Assembly (NCBI GenBank): GCA_031274075.1 | Contig: JAISQQ010000103.1 | Coordinates: 1-8,317, forward strand | Source of the DNA: Accumulibacter sp. | Lineage (GTDB): Bacteria > Pseudomonadota > Gammaproteobacteria > Burkholderiales > Rhodocyclaceae | DNA length: 8,317 nt | Reading direction: 5' to 3' | Translations under genes and position numbers: made by a program | Shown: positions 1 through 5,907 of the stretch, one piece after another | Position numbering within the stretch: position 1 is the stretch's first letter | How the letters are laid out: each line of letters starts with the position of its first letter | Notes under the pieces: model-generated | Seen by the model: only the letters and a program-made list of their open reading frames with translations | Told to the model about the DNA's origin: nothing | The model's database searches: none

Positions 1-214
1 GAGACCGCGGGATTGGGCCATATGCAACGAGTACGACGTAGAAGACATGACGCGTTTGCTTTATCCGGTTTCCGGGGGCAAATGTAATATGAATGAAACG
101 GTGGCCCCGAGCCATTTCCGCATGCTTTGCCGAGTCAAACGGGCACAGTGTAACAAGAATTGCGGATGGCGGGAAATCGATTCGTCCCGAAGGAAAAAGA
201 CCCCGCGCAAAGGC

Positions 215-220
215 TATAAT
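215..220 (+). promoter_or_regulatory. Candidate sigma70 -10 box (TATAAT)
   Basis: A perfect TATAAT is followed by a C-rich discriminator (CCCCGC). No good -35 hexamer lies 16-18 bases upstream. If active, transcription would start near 227 and run rightwards through the terminator hairpin and antisense to the tRNA-Leu gene towards rnr. It is the only near-consensus plus-strand -10 element I found upstream of rnr with room for a leader. Confidence 0.35.
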
Positions 221-287
221 CCCCGCTTTCGTTGCGTGGCTTGCGATACCTGCCGGGATGAGCGCTTGAAAGCCAATGAGGCTGGCA

Positions 288-311
288 ACAAAAAAGGGCC
301 GCAAGGCCCTT
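288..311 (-). terminator. Rho-independent terminator of tRNA-Leu
   Basis: On the minus strand a 7-bp stem, AAGGGCC/GGCCCTT, encloses a TTGC loop (294-311) and is followed by a T-rich tail. It lies about 50 bases past the mature 3' end of the tRNA. Read on the plus strand the tail is only TTGTTACTGG, so it should act mainly leftwards. Confidence 0.8.
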
Positions 312-360
312 GTTACTGGATTTGATTCAATTTGAAACTATTTCGTCAAACATCTCGATG

Positions 361-444
361 TGCCCAGGAGAGGACTCGAACCTCCACAGTGTTGCCACCA
401 CCAGGACCTGAACCTGACGCGTCTACCAATTTCGCCACCTGGGC
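361..444 (-). tRNA. tRNA-Leu (anticodon CAG)
   Basis: The reverse complement folds as a class II tRNA. The acceptor stem is GCCCAGG (444-438) with CCTGGGC (368-362), and the discriminator A is at 361. The D-arm contains AATTGGTAGACGC. The anticodon arm is TCAGG-TTCAGGT-CCTGG, giving anticodon CAG, which reads CUG leucine codons. A long variable arm typical of tRNA-Leu follows, then a T-arm with the TTCGAGT loop. CCA is not encoded (the next bases are CAT), so the 3' end must be added after transcription. It is transcribed leftwards, divergent from rnr, with its own promoter at 463-490 and terminator at 288-311. Confidence 0.97.
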
Positions 445-462
445 TTTTCCGAGGAAGGGCGC

Positions 463-490
463 ATTCTAATGGAGCGAGGAAAAATGTCAA
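463..490 (-). promoter_or_regulatory. Strong sigma70 promoter of tRNA-Leu
   Basis: On the minus strand there is a perfect -35 TTGACA (490-485), a 16-bp spacer, and a -10 TAGAAT (468-463, five of six matches). A GC-rich discriminator beginning GCGCCC follows, as is usual for stable-RNA promoters under stringent control. The predicted start near 456 leaves a leader of about 11 bases before the tRNA. The -35 box overlaps the preferred rnr start codon (484-486). Confidence 0.8.
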
Positions 491-2673
491 CAAAGCTGTC
501 GAATATCCGGAGGAAAGACCCCTATTTTCAACGCGAGGCGGCGAAATACGAAGCGCCGCTTCCGTCCCGGGAATACGTGCTGACGCTCTTGGAAAAGCAG
601 GGTAAACCGGTCGCTTACGATCAGTTGTGCGCGCTGCTGGACGTTCGCCAGGACGAGGATGAGATGTTCCGGCGGCGTCTTGGCGCCATGGAAAGGGACG
701 GCGAATTGATGCGCAACCGCAAGGGCGCCTATATCCTGCCGGAACGGGCCAGCCTCGTCGCGGGACGCGTCGAGGGGCATGCCCACGGCTTCGGATTCCT
801 GGTGCCGGATGGCGGCGGCGAGGATCTTTATCTCGATCCGCGGCAGATGAGCAAGGTGCTGCACCGCGACCGCGTGCTGGCCCGCGTGACCGGCGTCGAC
901 CGCAAGGGACGGCGCGAGGCGGCCATCGTCGAGGTGCTCGAACGGGCCAACAGCCGGGTCGTGGGGCGCGTGCTGGTCGAGCACGGCATCATGGTCGTGG
1001 TGCCCGAAAACAAGCGCATCAGCCAGGATGTCCTGATCGTTTCCGGACGCAAGGCCGACAAGAAGCTGAAGGCCAAGGCCGGGCAGGTGGTGGTCGTCGA
1101 AATCGTCGAGCAGCCCGACCGGCATTCGCAGCCGATCGGACAGATCGTCGAGATTCTGGGCAATTACGCCGATCCCGGCATGGAGATCGAGATCGCGCTG
1201 CGCAAGCACGATCTTCCGTTTGAATTCTCCGCGCAGGCGCTGGAAGAGGCGGAACGCTTGCCGGACAAGATCCGCGAAGCGGAATGCCCGGGACGCGTCG
1301 ATCTGCGCGATCTGCCGCTGGTGACCATCGACGGCGAGACGGCCCGGGATTTCGACGACGCGGTGTTTGCGGAAAAGAAGGGCAGGGGCTGGCGGCTGGT
1401 GGTGGCGATCGCCGACGTCAGCCATTACGTCAAGCCGGGCATGGCGCTCGACCGCGAGGCCAGGGAACGCGGCAATTCGGTCTACTTTCCGCGGCGGGTG
1501 ATTCCGATGCTGCCGGAGAAGCTGTCCAACGGCCTGTGTTCGCTCAATCCGGACGTCGACCGGCTGGCCATGGTCTGCGACATGGAGATCAACACGCGCG
1601 GCAATATCAAGGATTACCGCTTCTACCCGGCGCTGTTCCGTTCCCGGGCGCGATTGACCTATACGCAGGTGTGGGACTGGCTCTCCGGCGCCGCGCAGCC
1701 GGAAAGTCCGCTGCACCAAAGTCTGCAAGCGCATTTGCAGGCGCTGTTCGCGCTTTTCAGAATCCTGCTCAAAGCCCGCGACAAACGCGGCGCGATCGAC
1801 TTCGAGACGATCGAGACGATGCTGCTGTTCGACGATCAGGACAAGATCGAGAGCATCGTGCCGACGGAGCGCAACGACGCGCATCGCTTGGTCGAGGAAT
1901 GCATGCTCGCCGCCAATGTCTGCGCCTCGGCGTTCCTGCAAAAGCACAAGCAGACCTGCCTGTACCGTATCCATGAAGGACCGACGCCGGAAAAGCTCGA
2001 AAGCCTGCACGGCTTCCTCAAGGAATTCGGCCTGGTCCTGCCGGGAGGCGAGAGCCCTGCCGCCAAGGACTACGCGGCCTTGCTCGACAAGGTCAGGAAG
2101 CGTCCGGACGCCCGGCTGCTGCAGACGGTGATGCTGCGCTCCCTGCGCCAGGCGACGTACAGCCCGGACAACGTCGGCCATTTCGGGCTTTCCTACGAGC
2201 ATTACACGCACTTTACCTCGCCGATCCGGCGCTACCCGGACCTGCTGGTGCATCGCTCGATCAAGGCGGCGCTCGAAGGCAAGCGCTATGCGCCGGGCGA
2301 CTGGGAGGAGATCGGACTGCATTGTTCGATGACCGAGCGGCGCGCCGACGAGGCCACGCGCGACGTGGTCAACTGGCTGAAGTGCTACTACATGCGCGAT
2401 CGCATCGGCGAGGAATTCGACGGCACGATTGCCGCCGTCGTGCCCTTCGGCGTCTTCGTCGCGCTCGACGCCATCTATGTCGAGGGGCTGGTGCATGTGT
2501 CGGAACTGGGCGAGGACTATTTCCAGTTCGACGCCGTGAGGCATCAGATGCTCGGCGAGCGGAGCGGCAAACGCTACCGGCTGGGCGATCGGCTGCGCGT
2601 GCGGCTGGTGCGCGCCGACCTGGAAAGCGGGCGCATCGACTTCGTGCTGGGAAGCTCGGTGAGTGAAAAATGA
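484..2673 (+). CDS. rnr: Ribonuclease R (3'-5' exoribonuclease)
   Basis: RNase R degrades structured RNA processively from 3' to 5' and takes part in mRNA, rRNA and tmRNA-linked decay in the cytoplasm. The 729-residue protein has the family order: winged helix (about 30-85), two cold-shock OB domains (first at about 92-140), RNB catalytic domain (about 275-610) and S1 domain (about 640-720). The RNB metal-binding aspartates fit D283, D289, D291 and D292 in DGETARDFDDAV. The conserved HYTHFTSPIRRYPDL starts at H573. I chose ATG 484 because GGAG (471-474) lies 9 bases upstream and MSTKLSNIRRKDPYF resembles family N-termini; an in-frame ATG at 469 would add five residues. The protein stops just after S1, without the lysine-rich tail of the 813-residue E. 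coli enzyme. rlmB follows after 115 bp. Confidence 0.96.
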   Translation: MSTKLSNIRRKDPYFQREAAKYEAPLPSREYVLTLLEKQGKPVAYDQLCALLDVRQDEDEMFRRRLGAMERDGELMRNRKGAYILPERASLVAGRVEGHAHGFGFLVPDGGGEDLYLDPRQMSKVLHRDRVLARVTGVDRKGRREAAIVEVLERANSRVVGRVLVEHGIMVVVPENKRISQDVLIVSGRKADKKLKAKAGQVVVVEIVEQPDRHSQPIGQIVEILGNYADPGMEIEIALRKHDLPFEFSAQALEEAERLPDKIREAECPGRVDLRDLPLVTIDGETARDFDDAVFAEKKGRGWRLVVAIADVSHYVKPGMALDREARERGNSVYFPRRVIPMLPEKLSNGLCSLNPDVDRLAMVCDMEINTRGNIKDYRFYPALFRSRARLTYTQVWDWLSGAAQPESPLHQSLQAHLQALFALFRILLKARDKRGAIDFETIETMLLFDDQDKIESIVPTERNDAHRLVEECMLAANVCASAFLQKHKQTCLYRIHEGPTPEKLESLHGFLKEFGLVLPGGESPAAKDYAALLDKVRKRPDARLLQTVMLRSLRQATYSPDNVGHFGLSYEHYTHFTSPIRRYPDLLVHRSIKAALEGKRYAPGDWEEIGLHCSMTERRADEATRDVVNWLKCYYMRDRIGEEFDGTIAAVVPFGVFVALDAIYVEGLVHVSELGEDYFQFDAVRHQMLGERSGKRYRLGDRLRVRLVRADLESGRIDFVLGSSVSEK

Positions 2674-2788
2674 AACGCCGGGAATAATATGATGAACGAA
2701 AAACCGGGCGCGTTCCGATCGCTTGCCGCGTTCCACTCGATTACTTTTCACTAGACTGCGCATCATCCCTTCTCTCCGATAAACGCCC

Positions 2789-3547
2789 ATGTCCCAGACC
2801 ACTTTCATCCACGGCTTCCACGCGGTGATCGCCAAGCTGCGCCATCAACCGCAAGCCATCCTGGAGATCTTCGTCGCCGCGGAGCGGCACGACGCGCGGG
2901 TGCGCGATCTCCTGAAGCACGCCGAATTGCAGGCGATCCGGGTCGTTCCCGTCGACGCCGGACGGCTCGAAGGCATGGCCGGAGGAGGGCGGCGGCATCA
3001 GGGCGTGGTGGCGCGCGTTTCCTCCGAAGCGCGCCGCGTGACGCTCGACGACGTGCTCGACACGCTCGAAGAACCGCCCTTCCTGTTGATCCTCGACGGC
3101 GTCCAGGATCCGCACAATCTCGGCGCGTGCCTGCGCGTCGCCGACGCCGTCGGCGCGCATGCGGTGGTGGCGCCGAAGGACCGCGCGGCCGGCTTGACGC
3201 AGACCGCGATCAAGGTCGCCAGCGGCGCGGCGGAGTCCGTGCCCTACGTCACCGTGACCAATCTGGCGCGCACGCTGCGCGAACTGAGGGAGCGCGGCGT
3301 CTGGATCATCGGCGCCGACGCCGCGGCCGAAACGGACCTCTACACGGCGGAATGGCCGCGGGCCACCGCCTGGGTTCTCGGCGCGGAAGGCGACGGCCTG
3401 CGCCGCCTGACGCGCGAAACCTGCGACCAGTTGCTCACCGTTCCCATGCTCGGTTCGGTACAGAGCCTCAACGTTTCGGTGGCGGCCGGAGTTTGTCTCT
3501 ACGAGGCGCGGAGGCGTTTCAGGTTTCAGGTTTCAGAGGACAGATGA
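2789..3547 (+). CDS. rlmB: 23S rRNA (guanosine-2251-2'-O)-methyltransferase RlmB
   Basis: RlmB methylates the ribose 2'-OH of G2251 in the peptidyl-transferase P loop of 23S rRNA, using S-adenosylmethionine. The 252-residue protein has the SpoU/TrmH layout: an N-terminal substrate-binding domain (about 1-75, with the typical FIHGFHAV start) and a trefoil-knot SPOUT domain. The three SPOUT motifs are visible: DGVQDPHNLGACLRVAD (103-119, with N110 and R116), LGAEGDGLRRL (197-207) and VPMLGSVQSLNVSVA (218-232). The neighbouring rnr on the same strand is the classic arrangement in gamma- and betaproteobacteria. The 115-bp gap has no terminator, so co-transcription is likely. No clear Shine-Dalgarno is seen. 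The last nine residues (244-252, FRFQVSEDR) are encoded by the heptad repeat, so the natural end was probably near RRR at 241-243. Confidence 0.96.
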   Translation: MSQTTFIHGFHAVIAKLRHQPQAILEIFVAAERHDARVRDLLKHAELQAIRVVPVDAGRLEGMAGGGRRHQGVVARVSSEARRVTLDDVLDTLEEPPFLLILDGVQDPHNLGACLRVADAVGAHAVVAPKDRAAGLTQTAIKVASGAAESVPYVTVTNLARTLRELRERGVWIIGADAAAETDLYTAEWPRATAWVLGAEGDGLRRLTRETCDQLLTVPMLGSVQSLNVSVAAGVCLYEARRRFRFQVSEDR

Positions 3548-3564
3548 CAGATGACAGAGGACAG
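3516..3564 (+). repeat. Heptad repeat array, left arm (seven units ending CAG)
   Basis: Seven contiguous 7-bp units span exactly 49 bases: GTTTCAG three times, AGGACAG, ATGACAG twice, AGGACAG. Every unit ends in CAG. The array overlaps the 3' end of rlmB, whose TGA is at 3545-3547. Its last four units pair with the right arm at 3598-3625. Confidence 0.9.
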
Positions 3565-3625
3565 TCCAGAATCCGCCGCGAAGCGGCGCAAATATTACTG
3601 TCTTCTGTCTTCTGTCCTCCGTCCT
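3537..3625. terminator. Large inverted-repeat hairpin between convergent genes
   Basis: The left units (3537-3564) can pair with 3598-3625 (CTGTCTT twice, CTGTCCT, CCGTCCT) to form a 28-bp stem with about three mismatches and one G-T pair. The 33-base loop contains a second perfect hairpin, CGCCGC-GAA-GCGGCG (3574-3588). The structure fills the gap between rlmB and the stop of the minus-strand methyltransferase gene at 3630. It has no U-run, so calling it a two-way terminator or mRNA 3'-end stabiliser is inference from position and fold; the repeat itself is certain. Confidence 0.5.
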
Positions 3626-3627
3626 CC
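3598..3627 (-). repeat. Heptad repeat array, right arm
   Basis: On the minus strand this reads AGGACGG, AGGACAG, AAGACAG, AAGACAG, the same heptad family as the left arm in opposite orientation. It ends three bases before the methyltransferase stop codon (3632-3630). Confidence 0.85.
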
Positions 3628-3629
3628 GA

Positions 3630-4214
3630 TCAGAACAGCGGCTTTTGATCCGCCGTTTTTTCTTCCCGCGGCGCTTTCTTGAAGGTCAGACCGCCTTGCG
3701 AAAGGTCGGGATAAAGGGGGCGCTCGCGGCCTTCCAGCAGGCCTTCGACGCTCAGGATTTGCAGGCGCGGGAAGTTGCCGGGGAGCGTCGGGGACGGGTA
3801 GAAGCCGGCTTTCGCCGCTTCGCCCCGCATCGCCTGGGTGGGCGGCGCGAGCGTCACGAAGAGACCGATTTCCGCCTTTTCGCGTTCCACTACGCCGACG
3901 AGATCGCGCACCATCGCCACGCCGACCTTGCCGCCGCCCTTGACCGAAACCACGATTTTCTTGTGCGCCTTTTGTTCGTCCTGAAAATAGATGAGGCCGT
4001 CGATGCCGCCGTCCGCGCCCTTTTTCCGCCCCTGGTACGGCTGGGCATTGACCAGCGAGCACGCCCACCACTGGAACTGGTATTTGTCGCGCGCCGCCAG
4101 ATCGCGCGCGCCGTCCAGGTCCCTGGGCGTACCGTGTACGGCGAAAGCGATGCCGGGGAAAGCGTCTTTCAGGCGTTTTTCGATCAAGGCGATGGCCAGA
4201 TGCGTGATGTCGAT
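3630..4214 (-). repeat. Long direct repeat, 3' arm, copy 1
   Basis: This 585-bp segment encodes the C-terminal 194 residues and stop of copy 1 and matches 5323-5907 without indels. I counted about 15 mismatches by hand (about 97% identity). Similarity drops abruptly at 4215. Confidence 0.93.
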
Positions 4215-5306
4215 TCCTATCCAGCGACGATTCAGCTTTTGTGCGCAATGAACTGCCGTACCGCACCCGCAAAACGGGTCAAGGATAGCATTCCCTTCAT
4301 GGCTGGACGCCTGAATGATGCGCTCCAGTAACGCAAGCGGCTTTTGAGTGGGATAGCCGAGGCGCTCGGCGGATTGCGCCCCGATGGGTGGAATGTCTGC
4401 CCATATATCGGGGATCGCCATCCCTTCCAACTCATCGGCATACCACTTGAGCCTTGGCGTTCCCGCCTCGGTTTTTGGCCAAAAAATCAGTCCCGCCGCG
4501 TCCAGCGCGTCCAAGCGTTCCTGCACGGTTTGTCCCGTCAGGGAATAACGCTTGCTCACGTGTCCCGGAATCGCCCAATGCCGCTTGACGAGCGTGGGAT
4601 CGACATGACGCCACGGCTGGCCGCTTTCGCCATGACGAATACCGGATCCGGTCAAGCTTATGGCCTGAAATTTCCTGTCGTCTTTGTCCGTTTGCGCAAA
4701 ATGTTTCTGCACATAATCAACGGAATGCGTGATTTTCGGGAAATTCCAAAGATAACGTTCCGTTTTTGAATAAAAGAATAGCGTGTCATGCACCGGCCCA
4801 AATCGCCTGGCACCACCATGTGCGCCAGTCCGTTTCCAGATGATTTCATTTCTGAAATTACCGCCAAAAATCGCGTCCAGCACGATTTTCAGATAATGGC
4901 TGGCGGCCGGGTCGCAGTGCAGATAGAGGCTGCCGGTCGGCTTCAGCACGCGATGCAGTTCCAGCAGACGCCTGGCCATCATCACGAGATAGGCCATCAT
5001 GTCGTTTTCGCCCAGGAAACGGCGCATGGCCTGGATCATCTCGGCGACATCCGTATTGCCGCCACGCACGATCTCGTCGAATTCTCCCTCCGCCTGCATT
5101 CCCCACTGCCAGGAATCCTTGAAAGCGACGATCTGCGCCTCGCTGCGGCCGCCCTTGGGCGAAGCGAAAAGGATGTTGTAGTCGCGCGCGCTGTTGAAGG
5201 GCGGATCGAGGTAGATCAGGTCGACGCTCTCATCGCCGATGTGCTCGCGCAGGATGCCGAGGTTGTCGCCGAAATACAGGCGGTTGTTTGGGACTTCAGT
5301 CGTCAT
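3630..5306 (-). CDS. DNA amino-methyltransferase fused to Mrr-like nuclease domain (copy 1)
   Basis: Residues 1 to about 370 form a beta-class amino-methyltransferase: catalytic motif IV DPPF at 34-37, LHCDPAASHYLK at about 130, a variable target-recognition region (about 145-330), LGYPTQKPLALLERI, and SAM-binding motif I DPFCGCG at 343-349. DPPF suggests N6-adenine methylation (family inference). The C-terminal part (about 400-515) resembles Mrr-type PD-(D/E)xK domains: KGADGGIDG with D432 and D436, then VSVKGG with K456. The acidic or Gln residue two before the Lys is Ser454, so nuclease activity is uncertain. The 558-residue protein is the second gene of a tandem pair, 16 bp after copy 2. 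The ATG lies about 6 bases after a CGGAAAA leader also found before copy 2. Its middle block looks less GC-rich than the rest and differs from copy 2. Alternative view: an orphan methyltransferase with a DNA-binding, inactive tail. Confidence 0.88.
   Translation of the reverse strand: MTTEVPNNRLYFGDNLGILREHIGDESVDLIYLDPPFNSARDYNILFASPKGGRSEAQIVAFKDSWQWGMQAEGEFDEIVRGGNTDVAEMIQAMRRFLGENDMMAYLVMMARRLLELHRVLKPTGSLYLHCDPAASHYLKIVLDAIFGGNFRNEIIWKRTGAHGGARRFGPVHDTLFFYSKTERYLWNFPKITHSVDYVQKHFAQTDKDDRKFQAISLTGSGIRHGESGQPWRHVDPTLVKRHWAIPGHVSKRYSLTGQTVQERLDALDAAGLIFWPKTEAGTPRLKWYADELEGMAIPDIWADIPPIGAQSAERLGYPTQKPLALLERIIQASSHEGNAILDPFCGCGTAVHCAQKLNRRWIGIDITHLAIALIEKRLKDAFPGIAFAVHGTPRDLDGARDLAARDKYQFQWWACSLVNAQPYQGRKKGADGGIDGLIYFQDEQKAHKKIVVSVKGGGKVGVAMVRDLVGVVEREKAEIGLFVTLAPPTQAMRGEAAKAGFYPSPTLPGNFPRLQILSVEGLLEGRERPLYPDLSQGGLTFKKAPREEKTADQKPLF
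4875..5306 (-). repeat. Long direct repeat, 5' arm, copy 1
   Basis: This 432-bp segment encodes residues 1-144 of copy 1 and matches 6529-6960 without indels. I counted about 12 mismatches, five of them within the first 26 bases of the gene. The similarity continues about 14 bases into the leader. Confidence 0.93.
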
Positions 5307-5322
5307 GGAGAGTTTTCCGATA

Positions 5323-5907
5323 TCAAAACAGCGGTTTTTGGTCCGCCGTTTTTTCTTCCCGCGGCGCTTTCTTGAAGGTCAGGCCGCCTTGCGAAAGGTC
5401 GGGATAAAGGGGGCGCTCGCGGCCTTCCAGCAGGCCTTCGACGCTCAGGATTTGCAGGCGCGGGAAGTTGCCGGGGAGCGTCGGGGACAGGTAGAACCCG
5501 GCCTTCGCCGCTTCGCTCCGCATCGCCTGGGTGGGTGGCGCGAGCGTCACGAAGAGACCGATTTCCGCCTTTTCGCGTTCCACTACGCCGACGAGATCGC
5601 GCACCATCGCCACGCCGACGTTACCGCCGCCCTTGACCGAAACCACGATTTTCTTGTGCGCCTTTTGTTCGTCCTGAAAATAGATGAGGCCGTCGATGCC
5701 GCCATCCGCGCCCTTTTTCCGCCCCTGGTACGGCTGGGCATTGACCAGCGAGCACGCCCACCACTGGAACTGGTATTTGTCGCGCGCCGCCAGATCGCGC
5801 GCGCCCTCCAGCTCCCTGGGCGTACCGTGCACGGCGAAAGCGATGCCGGGGAAAGCGTCTTTCAGGCGTTTTTCGATCAAGGCGATGGCCAGATGCGTGA
5901 TGTCGAT
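5323..5907 (-). repeat. Long direct repeat, 3' arm, copy 2
   Basis: Partner of 3630-4214, at a constant offset of 1693 bases. It encodes the last 194 residues and stop of copy 2, including the Mrr-like domain. Confidence 0.93.

Larger units (their letters stand above)
2..325 (+). other. Doubtful open reading frame, open at left edge
   Basis: This frame is open from the left edge to a stop at 323-325, with a first internal ATG at 47. The translation is rich in Cys, Arg and Lys (CNKNC and CVACDTC clusters) and matches no family I recognise. Two things argue against coding: it runs straight through the minus-strand tRNA terminator hairpin (294-311), and it contains a perfect TATAAT box at 215-220. 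No Shine-Dalgarno sequence precedes the ATG. It could be the 3' end of a gene starting outside the window, a decayed gene, or chance. Apart from the promoter-like box and the terminator, I see nothing else in 1-360. Confidence 0.15.

Noticed and set aside
130..170. A minus-strand promoter (TGTTACACT) leading left towards a short frame
   Set aside because: The extended -10 has only a poor -35 (TTCCCG), and the frame downstream stops after about 20 codons.
1..361. Integration site (att) of a mobile element at the 3' end of tRNA-Leu
   Set aside because: No second copy of the tRNA 3' end occurs in the window, no integrase is seen, and the tRNA still has an adjacent intact terminator.
487..2835. 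A 782-residue open frame on the minus strand antisense to rnr
   Set aside because: It mirrors the codon pattern of a GC-rich gene. The sense strand has all RNase R motifs, and the antisense product shows no domain, only His/Arg/Ala-rich filler.
3574..3588. A standard rho-independent terminator for rlmB at the inner GC hairpin
   Set aside because: The stem is perfect, but CAAATATTA follows it instead of a T-run. It was kept only as part of the larger inverted repeat.
3516..3627. CRISPR array
   Set aside because: The units are 7 bp with no spacers, and the second half is inverted. A CRISPR repeat is about 23-47 bp with unique spacers.
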